34,831 nucleotides of DNA from Candidatus Krumholzibacteriota bacterium (GCA_024276305.1 JAJRXK010000012.1:1-34831), one strand, 5' to 3'; counted from the stretch's first letter, positions 10,073 through 18,462 are shown. The notes: generated from the sequence alone by a model not told the origin. Made by a program: numbers and translations.

Positions 10073-10884
10073 GGGGTGACTTCCTCCTTGGCCACGAATG
10101 CCGTGAGTGCCGCACCATGGGCGGCGGTGTAGATGGGATCGGGCGAGACGGTGACCTCGATCGAGGCCAGAGCCTCGATTTGCGTGAGCACACCGGGGAA
10201 ATACTCGGGGACTCCCCCGGTGATCACCACCGGCGAGTGGTCGATCCCCAGTTCCAGAATGCGTTCGGCGATGGCGCGCATGCAGCCCAATGCGACGTCC
10301 TCCCGGGAGGCCCCCTCCCGGAGACGTTCGAGCAATTCATTCGACGAGAACACCGAACAGAAACTCGAAACCGACGCGGGCTCGTCCGCCTCGGCCGCGA
10401 GTTCCTGCATCCGAGTGGGATGCACATCGAGGTGACGAGCCGCGAACATGAGAAATGAACCGATCCCGGCGACGCACTTTCGCCCTCCGCGGGACCCCAC
10501 CAATTCACCAGCAGGGCCGACAGAGATCGCTCGCACCTCCCGGCCCCCGATGTCCACCACTGTCATCTGCTGGGGATGATGGAGATACGCACCCGCCGCA
10601 TGGGATCTGCTGGTCGACACCGTGCGCGTGGCCTTCGGGACGCAGCTCGCTCCGAATCCGGTGGACACGACCTCTTGCAGCTCCTCGAAGGAGCACTTGG
10701 CTTCTTCCAGAGTCGCCTTGGTCACTTCCTCGACACAGGTTTCGAAATATCCCTGGGTCGGCACACTGGTGCGGGCAACGATCTTGCGCTGATCGTCGAG
10801 CATGACCGCCTTGACGCATTCGGTCCCGACATCCACTCCCAGAACCATTCCTGGGTCATCGGAACCCTTCGATGATGAACTCAT
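10069..10884 (-). CDS. BadF/BcrA/HgdC-type ATP-dependent activase
   Basis: This 271-aa ASKHA ATPase belongs to the family that uses ATP hydrolysis to push a low-potential electron into 2-hydroxyacyl-CoA dehydratases, benzoyl-CoA reductases or double-cubane cluster proteins. It shows the nucleotide motif GVDVGT (16-21), DIGG (111-114), and the two cysteines, C137 (RKCVAGIG) and C176 (SSFCSVF), that in this family bind one [4Fe-4S] cluster bridging a homodimer. Only one activase-type subunit is present, as in HgdC/YjiL systems. The four-subunit Bcr/Bad enzymes have two. The ATG overlaps the stop of the upstream HGD-D fusion (ATGA), which identifies that protein as its likely partner. The 12-residue Ser/Asp-rich N-terminal extension is unusual but harmless in appearance. 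Confidence 0.88.
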   Translation of the reverse strand: MSSSSKGSDDPGMVLGVDVGTECVKAVMLDDQRKIVARTSVPTQGYFETCVEEVTKATLEEAKCSFEELQEVVSTGFGASCVPKATRTVSTSRSHAAGAYLHHPQQMTVVDIGGREVRAISVGPAGELVGSRGGRKCVAGIGSFLMFAARHLDVHPTRMQELAAEADEPASVSSFCSVFSSNELLERLREGASREDVALGCMRAIAERILELGIDHSPVVITGGVPEYFPGVLTQIEALASIEVTVSPDPIYTAAHGAALTAFVAKEEVTP

Positions 10885-13145
10885 GTCGCCTCACTCGAAG
10901 AGAGGATTTGGGATTCGAGAAACTCGCCCAGCTGCCTTTCGAGGTGAGAAATCGAAACCAGTCGCATGTCATGACTGTCCGCCTCGATGATCAGGGACGG
11001 CAATCCCGTCTCTCTACGCATCTGCACTGCAAGTCCTTGGCGAACATTGCTGTACTGCGGCGAGGTACGACCCTCATGGTAAATGACCGCATCCACCCCA
11101 AAGGCTTCGAATTCGGCCGCGAGGACGTGGGTCTTGTACGAGGCCGATCGATTGGGAAAGACCATGGTATAAGCGGCGGCCATGCTCTCGATGGGATTTC
11201 GGTCGTCCAACCCAGCCAGCGAGAAATTGGTGAAGAAGCTCGACGCGATGACCGCGACCTTGCGCTGGAGAAAGAGCTCCGACAACGAGCGGAGCGCACT
11301 CCAGATCGGCGGCCCTTCCCAGTAGAAACGATGACGTTCTCCCGGCACCGCGGCCTGCTGATCTGCGACCCTCTTCTCGACCTCTTCCTTGAGAATCTGA
11401 TAGTAGTCGATGGCCTCCGGTGTTCCCCGCATGAGCACCATGGGAGCAAAGTGAACCAAGAGATCAAAGACGGTCAGGGGCGAGGGCGTGGCCCTGGTCA
11501 TCTGCAGGATCTCTTCCCACAGAGTGGCGGCCCGGGCCGAGTTCGCGACCACCTCCCCCAAGAAGTCCATGTCCATGGCCTCACCGGTCAGATGCTCGAA
11601 ACGGTCCACCAAGTGCAGCATCTGTTGGGTCGCGGCATCGAGATCGACCTGGTCGATATCACCCAGCGCGGCGGGAGGATGGAGCCCGAATACCGGAACA
11701 TCGAATCGACTCCCGTAGTAGTCGAACCACTCGATGAGATTGTGACCACTATTCGTGCTGTAGACCACGAGGTCTGGCGTCGGAGGTCCAGAAATGCCGT
11801 AGGCCGAGACCAACGGGCTGTCTCCCGCGAGCATCGCACCCACATCACAGGCCATTCCCGAATGAATCGACTGCGAGAATCCCTCGGCGAGCGCGCGTTG
11901 GATGTAGCGATTCGAAGTCCGGCTCGCGCCGATCAACGCGGCGTGGTTTTCGGGGAAATAGGGCGTCATCCCGAAGGCCCGCACGATCTCCACCGGACCC
12001 ATTCCCGAACAACAGGCGACTCGTCGCCGAGGATCTCGGTCGGCCGCTTCGAGATCCAGGAAGTACCCTCGCACGAGTTCCTTGAGGCGACCTGCGCACT
12101 CCAGCGGAACGCGGCCGGAGGCCATTCCCCCTCCCTCTCCCAACTCCATCGCCTTGACTTCGGTTTCGTGGTCCTTGTCTCGCTTCGACCGCTCCACCGA
12201 TTGAGAGATTTCTCTGCGCCGGGTGATCTTCTGACGCTCGCGGGAGTGAATGAACTGAACCAGAGCGCGATTGTGCGGAGCATCGAGACCGAGGCGCTCG
12301 GCTTCCTCGACGATGGCCCCGTTGATGGCATCGATCTCCGTGCGGGTTCCCCGGGCGAGATCCTGCCACATGGAGGGACGATTCTTGTCGAGGGCGGTCA
12401 AGGATCCGATGACCGGACGGAATGGATCCTCTTCGTCCACGATCGGTACGCCGCGAGCCCGCATGACGGCAATGATCTCGCCACAGAGAGCCCGCATGAA
12501 CTCCATCATGTCCTCGTCACCAAGCAGCTCTCGGCAGTTCAAACCGGTCACTGCGGACACCGGGTTCACCACCGCATTGTGGAGCAATTTCTGCCAAGTG
12601 GAGTGGTCCACGCTCTCGACCACTTCGGTATCGAGACCCGAACGGCGAAACGTCTCCCCGATGGCCTGGACCCGATCGCTGATCTTTCCATCATATGGCG
12701 CGATCTGAATCGGTTTGATCCCGCGGCGAAAGCGGAGCCGATTGGGGCCGACATGCTGAATGCTGTGGTAAGTGATCCCGCAGAGCACCTTCTCCGGGCC
12801 GATCAGTTCGGCCATGGTGGCCGTGTTTCCGATCCCGTTCTGAAGTGAAAGCATCAGGGTGTCATCCCCCACTACCGGGAGCAATCCACGAACCGCGGCT
12901 TCGGTCTGATAACTCTTCACCGAGACAAAGATCAAGTCCATCGGCTCGAGTCCATCGACAGAGGTCACCACCCGGAGCGGGACATTGCGCTCCTCCCGGC
13001 CCTCGGTCAGAAACAGTCCGGTGTCCGATAGCAACTTGGCACGAGCGGGGTTGATCTCGATTACCGTCGTGTCCTGTCCGGCCAGACTGAGATGGGCTGC
13101 GACCATTCCGCCCAGGGCCCCTGCCCCTACCACCAGGATCTTCAT
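10881..13145 (-). CDS. Fusion of ketopantoate-reductase-like and benzoyl-CoA reductase/2-hydroxyacyl-CoA dehydratase-like domains
   Basis: One uninterrupted frame of 754 aa. Residues 1 to about 305 form a PanE/ApbA-type reductase: NAD(P) loop GAGALG (7-12), catalytic-type Lys at about 186 in WQKLLHN, and the SMWQDLARGTRTEID segment. A basic, charged linker follows (about 303-340). Residues from about 345 to 754 belong to the HGD-D family (HgdB/FldC/BcrB/BadE): VACCSGMGPVEIVRAFGMTP, VYSTNSGHN and, near the end, YHEGRTSPQYSN. The ATG at 13145 has GGAGG five bases upstream. Related HGD-D proteins bind a [4Fe-4S] or double-cubane cluster and work with the activase encoded next. Two readings are possible: reductive dearomatisation of an aryl-CoA, or reduction of a 2-oxo group by the first domain followed by radical dehydration of the 2-hydroxyacyl-CoA by the second. 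Usual partner subunits are absent. Domain calls are firm; the reaction is inference. Confidence 0.85.
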   Translation of the reverse strand: MKILVVGAGALGGMVAAHLSLAGQDTTVIEINPARAKLLSDTGLFLTEGREERNVPLRVVTSVDGLEPMDLIFVSVKSYQTEAAVRGLLPVVGDDTLMLSLQNGIGNTATMAELIGPEKVLCGITYHSIQHVGPNRLRFRRGIKPIQIAPYDGKISDRVQAIGETFRRSGLDTEVVESVDHSTWQKLLHNAVVNPVSAVTGLNCRELLGDEDMMEFMRALCGEIIAVMRARGVPIVDEEDPFRPVIGSLTALDKNRPSMWQDLARGTRTEIDAINGAIVEEAERLGLDAPHNRALVQFIHSRERQKITRRREISQSVERSKRDKDHETEVKAMELGEGGGMASGRVPLECAGRLKELVRGYFLDLEAADRDPRRRVACCSGMGPVEIVRAFGMTPYFPENHAALIGASRTSNRYIQRALAEGFSQSIHSGMACDVGAMLAGDSPLVSAYGISGPPTPDLVVYSTNSGHNLIEWFDYYGSRFDVPVFGLHPPAALGDIDQVDLDAATQQMLHLVDRFEHLTGEAMDMDFLGEVVANSARAATLWEEILQMTRATPSPLTVFDLLVHFAPMVLMRGTPEAIDYYQILKEEVEKRVADQQAAVPGERHRFYWEGPPIWSALRSLSELFLQRKVAVIASSFFTNFSLAGLDDRNPIESMAAAYTMVFPNRSASYKTHVLAAEFEAFGVDAVIYHEGRTSPQYSNVRQGLAVQMRRETGLPSLIIEADSHDMRLVSISHLERQLGEFLESQILSSSEAT

Positions 13146-13179
13146 GGCAACCTCCACGCGCGGTACTTTCGAGGGATCC

Positions 13180-13953
13180 TCAACGGTTCTTCCACTGGGG
13201 CCGGCGTTTCTCGAAGAATGAGGCAATGCCTTCCCGGACGTCTTCGGTCTGCATGAGTTCCTCGAGGAACACCGTCTCGGCCTTTTGACGCGCTTCTTCG
13301 AACGACATTCCCTCGAGTTCCTTGAGCATCCGTACGTTCATCCTCAAGACCAGCGGACTCGCCTTGCGAAAATCGTCGAGAACCCCCTCCATCGTCTCTT
13401 CGAGTCGGTCGCGATCGACAACGCGAGAGACCAGTCCCCAATCTGCGGCCTCCGATGCGGAGTAGCTTCGCCCCCCGCAGGTGATTTCCAGAGCCCGGGA
13501 TCGACCTACGAGGCGCGAGAGCCAGGCCACTCCCACCGGGGCGAAGAATCCCAGACGGATTTCGGGTTGACCGAATTTCGCGCGATCGGTCGCGATGAGC
13601 ACATCGGCCATCATCACCAGCTCGAAACCCGCCCCGAGGGCTGCGCCATCGACCGCCATCACCACCGGGATTTCGAGTGCACCGAAGGCCCGGAACATCT
13701 CGGAAAAGGCCGCGATCATCTCCGGCGCATGCTCCGGACGATGCTCCCCCACATCTGCTCCCGCCGAGAAGGCCTTTCCTTCGGCGGACAGGGCCAGGGC
13801 TTTCAGCTCTGGGTTCTCCGCCGCGGCCCCGACCGCAGCGCTGATCTCGTGCATCATCTCTCCGGTGAGGATGTTCAGCGGCGGTGCCGTCAGACGAAGG
13901 TATCCCACGTCTCCTCGAAGCTCGTAGCTCGTGAGTTCGGTCTTGGTATTCAT
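13180..13953 (-). CDS. Enoyl-CoA hydratase family protein, cyclohexa-1,5-dienecarbonyl-CoA hydratase-like
   Basis: This 257-aa crotonase has the CoA-binding FSAGADVGEH motif, the second oxyanion-hole segment GAALGAGFELV and FGQPEIRLGFFAP. The combination of ADVGEHRPE with GQPEI-LGFFAP is what I remember from dienoyl-CoA hydratases (Dch) of anaerobic aromatic degradation, which add water to the diene made by benzoyl-CoA reductase. That places it one step before Had, two genes downstream. The length fits Dch and is too short for the ring-opening Oah. The start ATG follows GGGGAAG at suitable distance. It lies 16 bp after the DUF35 gene and 34 bp before the PanE-HGD-D fusion. A generic enoyl-CoA hydratase is the alternative. 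Confidence 0.78.
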   Translation of the reverse strand: MNTKTELTSYELRGDVGYLRLTAPPLNILTGEMMHEISAAVGAAAENPELKALALSAEGKAFSAGADVGEHRPEHAPEMIAAFSEMFRAFGALEIPVVMAVDGAALGAGFELVMMADVLIATDRAKFGQPEIRLGFFAPVGVAWLSRLVGRSRALEITCGGRSYSASEAADWGLVSRVVDRDRLEETMEGVLDDFRKASPLVLRMNVRMLKELEGMSFEEARQKAETVFLEELMQTEDVREGIASFFEKRRPQWKNR

Positions 13954-13969
13954 CGATCATCTTCCCCAT

Positions 13970-14395
13970 TCATGAATCGGCCTCGACTTCGTAGTACACC
14001 CGCAACTCATCATTCACCTCCGAGCGGCAGGGATTCAACCGCACCGAAGTCCCCAGGGAGAGCTCCCCCACGTCGAGCCCGGCTCCCGCGAGGGCCAAGG
14101 CTCGTCCGCCTTCCTCCAGATCGACGAGCACCAGGGAATAGGGAACCCACTCCTCGAGTCCCACCGGCGCAGCCCGAATGGTCGTGAAGCTCGAAACCCT
14201 TCCCCGGCCGGAAATCTCGACCCATTCGAGGTCTCCGCTCCGGCACACCACGCAATCCGCACGCGGTGGAAAACTCTGTTCTCCACAACTCGCACAACGA
14301 GAGGCGAGCAGCCGACCTTCGACCAAACCGGCTACGAAAACGTCGCCAACTTTGGTGTGCGAAGTGAAGGACACCAAACCGAAGGACTCGAACAT
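13970..14395 (-). CDS. DUF35 Zn-ribbon/OB-fold protein, thiolase partner
   Basis: This 141-aa protein has a rubredoxin-like zinc ribbon with C34, C37, C48 and C51, followed by an OB fold (GRGRVSSFTTI..., VLVDLEEGGRALA). Proteins of this family form complexes with SCP2-type thiolases or HMG-CoA synthases and are thought to bind the acyl-CoA. One example is BbsA, partner of the benzoylsuccinyl-CoA thiolase BbsB in toluene degradation. The ATG at 14395 starts one base after the thiolase stop. A longer frame starting inside the thiolase gene is not needed and was not used. Confidence 0.85.
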   Translation of the reverse strand: MFESFGLVSFTSHTKVGDVFVAGLVEGRLLASRCASCGEQSFPPRADCVVCRSGDLEWVEISGRGRVSSFTTIRAAPVGLEEWVPYSLVLVDLEEGGRALALAGAGLDVGELSLGTSVRLNPCRSEVNDELRVYYEVEADS

Positions 14396-14396
14396 C

Positions 14397-15551
14397 TCAC
14401 TCCCTCCGAAACACGTTGACGAAGCAATACTGACCGATTCCCCCCACGTTGTGGGTGAGTCCCACATCCGCCCCCGACACCTGACGATCCTCGCACTCCC
14501 CGCGCAGTTGACGGACGATCTCCACTGCCATCGATACGCCCGTCGCTCCGATCGGATGACCCTTCGCTTTCAGACCTCCATCGACATTCACCGCGATGCG
14601 CCCTCCGATGCGAGTCTCTCCCGCCGCGATGAAGGGCCCGCCCTGGCCTCGGTCACAGAATCCCAGATCTTCCACCGCCAGAATCTCTGCGATGGTGAAG
14701 CAGTCGTGAACATCGGCGACTCGGACCTGCGAAGGCTCGATCCCCGCCATGGCGTAGGCCTGGCGCGCCGCCTCGACCGCAGAAGGCAGAGTGCAGAGAT
14801 CCTCTCGCCGCAGTACGGACATGGGGGCGGTGGCGACTCCCAGGCCGTCGAGCCATACCACCCGATCCGAAATCTCACGGGCCCGTCCCTCGGCGGCCAG
14901 AATCAGACAGGCCGCGCCATCGGCATTCGCACAACAGTCGAAGACTCTGAGCGGATCGGCCACGAGCTTGGAATTCTCCACCTTCTGGCGGTCGATGGTC
15001 TTCCGAAACATCGCCTTGGGATTCAATGCGCCGTAGTCATGGTTCTTCATCGCCACCGCGCTGAGATGGTCACGCGTGGTCCCGTGGCGATCCATGTGCT
15101 GACGAGCGAAGAGGGCGTAATAGCCGGGGAAGGTCGACCCGAAGACCGATTCCCACTGCACGTCTCCCACCCTCCCCATGAGACCCAGAATCGCCGCGGT
15201 TTCGAGCTCGGTCATCTTCTGACAACCCATGACCAGGACGACATCCTGCATCCCCGAGGCGACCGCGGTCCACGCGGTGTGCAGCGCCGCGGAACCCGAG
15301 GCGCAGGCGGCTTCGGTGAGCCATGTGGGCCTGGGATCGAGCCCGAGGTATTCCTGGATCACCCCCGCAACCGACCTCTGCTTATGATATTCGGGGACGC
15401 TGCCGATCCAGGTCGCTCCGATCTCCTGGGGATCGATTGCCGCGTCGGCCACCGCTTCTCGGTAGACCTCGAAGGCGAGTTCCTGCAAGGAGGCATCGTC
15501 GCGCAGGCCGAAACGCCCGTGCCCAACTCCTATGACCCCAACCCTTCTCAT
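14397..15551 (-). CDS. Thiolase (SCP2/archaeal type) paired with DUF35 protein
   Basis: This 384-aa thiolase has the nucleophilic Cys C83 in EAACASGSAAL, the GHPIGATG motif with the active-site His, and HNVGG near the C-terminus in place of the CxG motif of classical FadA/PhaA thiolases. That C-terminal form is typical of SCP-x/archaeal thiolases that work with a DUF35 protein, which is the next gene. It probably cleaves, or reversibly forms, a beta-ketoacyl-CoA. The ATG has a strong GGAGGG upstream. With the SDR before it and the crotonase after it, it makes a beta-oxidation-like set comparable with the bbs genes. Its specificity cannot be read from sequence. Confidence 0.88.
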   Translation of the reverse strand: MRRVGVIGVGHGRFGLRDDASLQELAFEVYREAVADAAIDPQEIGATWIGSVPEYHKQRSVAGVIQEYLGLDPRPTWLTEAACASGSAALHTAWTAVASGMQDVVLVMGCQKMTELETAAILGLMGRVGDVQWESVFGSTFPGYYALFARQHMDRHGTTRDHLSAVAMKNHDYGALNPKAMFRKTIDRQKVENSKLVADPLRVFDCCANADGAACLILAAEGRAREISDRVVWLDGLGVATAPMSVLRREDLCTLPSAVEAARQAYAMAGIEPSQVRVADVHDCFTIAEILAVEDLGFCDRGQGGPFIAAGETRIGGRIAVNVDGGLKAKGHPIGATGVSMAVEIVRQLRGECEDRQVSGADVGLTHNVGGIGQYCFVNVFRRE

Positions 15552-15583
15552 GGCATCCCTCCTCGCACCGCGCCCGCCGGTAC

Positions 15584-16333
15584 TCAGATGTACTGGCCCC
15601 CATCCACTCGCAGAACTTCACCGCTGATGTGCTGGGCCACCTCGGAGCAGAGGAAAGTCACGACTCCAGAGATGTCCTCCGGACGAGCGAGGCGTCCCAC
15701 TACACTCTCGGCCCGCGCCGCTTCCAAGAACTCATCGGGAATCGATCGGGCCATGTCGGTCAACACCAGACCCGGAGCCACGCAGTTCACCGTGACCTGG
15801 AAGCGACCCAACTCGCGAGCCAAGCTCTTGGAGAGGGCGATGACCCCGCCTTTGGAAGCCGCATAGTTCGCCTGCCCGAACTTGCCACGCATCCCATTGA
15901 TCGACGTGATGTTGACGATGCGTCCCCAATCCCGCTCTCGAAATCGAAGCGCTGCGGCTCGGTTGTAGTTGAACACACCTTTGAGATTCACATCGATGAC
16001 CTCGTCGAATGCCTCTTCGGACATCTTCCACGAGACGCTGTCCCTGGTGATCCCGGCACAACAAACGAGAACATCCAGCCCTCCGAACTCCTCGGTGAAT
16101 TCTGCGACCACGGCTTCGGCGGCCGAGAAGTCCCGGACATCGGTGGCGAAGACTTTCCCTCTCCCCCCACTCCGACTCAGGCTTTGGGCGACCGCAGAAG
16201 TGGCTTCGCAGGAGGGATGGTCCACCAGGCCCAGCGCGCAACCTTCCCGCGCCAAATCTCTCACGATCGCGGATCCGATTCCGCCGCCCGCCCCGGTGAC
16301 CAGAGCCGCCCTCCCCTTCAATCCCAGATCCAT
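15584..16333 (-). CDS. Short-chain dehydrogenase/reductase (FabG-like)
   Basis: This 249-aa classical SDR has the NAD(P) motif TGAGGGIG (13-20), CCAGIT, the serine region ITSINGM and the catalytic YAASK. It probably interconverts a 3-hydroxyacyl- and 3-oxoacyl-CoA ahead of the thiolase encoded next. The ATG overlaps the stop of the xdhC-like gene (TGATG). The frame is open further upstream, but that part is a low-complexity Gly/Arg/Ser shadow of xdhC. Asp/His after the second strand (VDHPS) suggests NAD rather than NADP, with low certainty. Confidence 0.9.
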   Translation of the reverse strand: MDLGLKGRAALVTGAGGGIGSAIVRDLAREGCALGLVDHPSCEATSAVAQSLSRSGGRGKVFATDVRDFSAAEAVVAEFTEEFGGLDVLVCCAGITRDSVSWKMSEEAFDEVIDVNLKGVFNYNRAAALRFRERDWGRIVNITSINGMRGKFGQANYAASKGGVIALSKSLARELGRFQVTVNCVAPGLVLTDMARSIPDEFLEAARAESVVGRLARPEDISGVVTFLCSEVAQHISGEVLRVDGGQYI

Positions 16334-17196
16334 CACGCCCCTCCCGCCATCGAGTCGGCCTCGCGGTGACGCTCCGCCACGAGCTCCGCCACGATGCTGA
16401 CCGCCACTTCGCCCGGCTCTCGGCCCCCAATGGGCAGACCGATCGGAGACCGAAGCTTTTCGAGACGCTGGATCGCAGCGTCGTCCACCCCCAGCTCGCG
16501 GCGCACCCGAGCCACCTTCGACTTGCTGCCGATCATGCCCAGATAGCACCAGGGGCGGTGCAAACACGCTCGCACTACGATCGAATCCGTGGCGTGACCG
16601 TAAGTGACAATCACCACATAGGTGTCCTCGTCGAAGGTCAGTCGATCGACCGCTTCGGCAAAAGGCATGTTCAAGATGTGGAATCGGGGGCCCAGGGTCG
16701 CCAGCGGTGCGTAGTCCTGACGATCGTCGATCACTGTGACCTCGAATCCGGCGGCGTGGGCCATGGGAGCCAGGGCGAGTCCAATGTGTCCAGCGCCGAA
16801 GAGGTGCAATCGAGGCCGTCGCGGACCCGGCTGCACGAAGAACTCACACCGCCCCACGCAGGACTTCTCGATGTTGCGCTGCGGTCCACCGGTGAAATCG
16901 AAGCGGTAGCGGCGTGGCCTCCCATCGGCAATCGCCTCTCGGGCATGATCGATCATCAGCAACTCGAGATTGCCGCCGCCCACGGTGCCGACGATGCTTC
17001 CGTCCTCTCTCACCATCATCGCCGCCCCCATCCCCCGAGGAACCGACCCTTCGGCTCCCACCACCGTGACCAAGGCCACTCCTGCGCCCTGGGTGGTCGC
17101 CGAGGCGAAGGCCCGAATGGCCTCCATGCCCGGGCTCTCCTGGGCATCTCCCAGGGCAACGAGAGGATCCGGTCCATTGCCTCTGCCTGCGTTCAT
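16333..17196 (-). CDS. xdhC: XdhC/CoxI-family molybdenum hydroxylase maturation protein
   Basis: This 287-aa protein has both XdhC parts. The N-terminal part carries GSVPRGMGAAMMV and GTVGGGNLE. The C-terminal Rossmann domain carries LFGAGHIGLALA, IDDR and YLGMIGSKSK. XdhC proteins bind molybdenum cofactor and help replace an oxo ligand with the sulfido (or selenido) ligand needed by xanthine dehydrogenase-type enzymes before insertion. The usual CGG segment after the GGG motif is changed here to KSCVGRC. The ATG overlaps the mocA-like stop (ATGA). Its position in the middle of the cluster fits service to all three hydroxylases encoded around it. Confidence 0.9.
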   Translation of the reverse strand: MNAGRGNGPDPLVALGDAQESPGMEAIRAFASATTQGAGVALVTVVGAEGSVPRGMGAAMMVREDGSIVGTVGGGNLELLMIDHAREAIADGRPRRYRFDFTGGPQRNIEKSCVGRCEFFVQPGPRRPRLHLFGAGHIGLALAPMAHAAGFEVTVIDDRQDYAPLATLGPRFHILNMPFAEAVDRLTFDEDTYVVIVTYGHATDSIVVRACLHRPWCYLGMIGSKSKVARVRRELGVDDAAIQRLEKLRSPIGLPIGGREPGEVAVSIVAELVAERHREADSMAGGA

Positions 17197-17816
17197 TGAG
17201 CCGCTTCTTTGCGTTGGAGCTGCAGTGCAGCTTCGTATTCGTCCGGGCGATTGAAGTTCATCAGAATCCCGGGATCATCGACTGCGACTTCGACCATCGA
17301 ATCCGACGACCGCGACAACAGCTCTCGCAAGTTCGAGTCGGTCGGCGCGCTCAGGATCATGGACACCATATCGGGGCTCAATAGAATGGGATGCCCGCGA
17401 CGCTCTCCGCAGACCGGCACCACGGTGCGGCGAAGCCCCTGAGCGACCCCTTCGAGCAGGGCGCGCACCGTCACCGCACTCACTGCAGGGCAGTCGACCG
17501 GCCAGAGCAACAGCGATGCTCCGGTCGAATGAGCAGCGGCACACCGCGCCGCGGCCTGGATCGAGGAAAAGCGGCCTCGCTTCCACTCGCCATTGCTGAC
17601 CGCTCGCGCACCGGCTCGAGAGGCCTCCGAGGCCACGGCCCCTCCATGGGCTCCGGTGATCACGAGGATCGGGTCGAGTCCGACCTGGCGCACCACCCGA
17701 ACAATGGTCGAGAGCACCGTGCCCTTTCCCCATGGAAGCAGAGCCTTGGGACGCCCCATCCGCTCGGAGGCGCCCGCGGCGGTGATCGCGGCTACGACAG
17801 CTCTCGGGGCGTTCAA
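17193..17816 (-). CDS. mocA: Molybdenum cofactor cytidylyltransferase-like protein (MocA/YgfJ family)
   Basis: This NTP-transferase-fold protein of about 207 aa has AAGASERMGRPKALLPWG for nucleotide binding, a central LLLWPVDCPAVS with the metal-binding Asp, and RRGHPILLS. MocA adds CMP to molybdopterin to form the MCD cofactor used by XDH-family enzymes of bacteria. YgfJ homologues occur with selenium-dependent hydroxylases. I chose TTG at 17816, one base after the tetR stop, because AAGGA lies five bases upstream. A GTG at 17852, inside tetR and without a good ribosome binding site, would add 12 residues. The stop overlaps the xdhC start (ATGA). Confidence 0.87.
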   Translation of the reverse strand: MNAPRAVVAAITAAGASERMGRPKALLPWGKGTVLSTIVRVVRQVGLDPILVITGAHGGAVASEASRAGARAVSNGEWKRGRFSSIQAAARCAAAHSTGASLLLWPVDCPAVSAVTVRALLEGVAQGLRRTVVPVCGERRGHPILLSPDMVSMILSAPTDSNLRELLSRSSDSMVEVAVDDPGILMNFNRPDEYEAALQLQRKEAAQ

Positions 17817-17817
17817 C

Positions 17818-18462
17818 TCATTCCTTTCCGCGCACCTGCGCTTCGAGCCCACCCATCACGAACTCTGCCATTTCATCGGCGAGCTGCGCCACGGGAACAT
17901 CCTTCTCCGGCTGGTACCACATGAAGACCCAATTCAACGCGCCGAAGATGAAGAGGGTCAGATGGCGAACCCGCGTCACCGACCTCCGGTCCGAAGCTCC
18001 GATTCCGAGGATCTCTGCCACCAGTCCCGCGGTGAGTCGATAGTAGCGCCGACGCAGGTCTTCGATCGCCTCGTAGGAGTCGCCCCGCAACGACTCGAGT
18101 TCGTAAGTGCAGACTTTCATTTCTCCCGCATGGGCCTGGAAGAAGGCGAGATGGGTGGCAATGACCTCCTTCAATCGCTGCCGCGGGTCGGCGATCGCAG
18201 CGGCCTGAGCTTCCTGCTCCGCAAGGAGCCTCGAGAAGGTTCCATGTTGGATCTGGTATAGAAGGTCTTCCTTGCTCTCGAAGTAGTAGTACATTCCGGC
18301 CAGACTGAAGCCCGTCTCACGAGCCACATCCCGAATCGATGTCTGGCTGTAACCTTGGCGCGCCATCAACCCAGCCGCCGCCTCGAGCAAGCGTTCGAGC
18401 TTCTGCTCCTTGGTCAAGCGGGACCCTCCGTTGGTCGTCGACTCGCGCGCCGCGTCGGTCAC
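17818..18462 (-). CDS. TetR-family transcriptional regulator
   Basis: This 214-aa protein has an N-terminal TetR helix-turn-helix at about 20-66 (SIRDVARETGFSLAGMYYYF followed by ESKEDLL) and an all-helical ligand domain, as in FadR/PaaR-type repressors that sense acyl-CoAs. The start is GTG, overlapping the stop of the fused hydroxylase as GTGA, with GGGAG upstream. The frame is open much further, but that part is a shadow. Its place inside the operon suggests autoregulation. A 22-bp inverted repeat overlapping the probable promoter upstream of the first gene is a candidate binding site. The ligand is unknown. Confidence 0.9.
   Translation of the reverse strand: MTDAARESTTNGGSRLTKEQKLERLLEAAAGLMARQGYSQTSIRDVARETGFSLAGMYYYFESKEDLLYQIQHGTFSRLLAEQEAQAAAIADPRQRLKEVIATHLAFFQAHAGEMKVCTYELESLRGDSYEAIEDLRRRYYRLTAGLVAEILGIGASDRRSVTRVRHLTLFIFGALNWVFMWYQPEKDVPVAQLADEMAEFVMGGLEAQVRGKE

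Noticed and set aside
10872-12848. 658-codon plus-strand open frame
   Set aside because: It lies antisense to the PanE-HGD-D fusion, shows no domain and has an unlikely His/Arg-rich composition.
15584-16567. SDR start at 16567
   Set aside because: The added 78 residues are Gly/Arg/Ser-rich and antisense-like inside xdhC. The normal SDR N-terminus begins at 16333.
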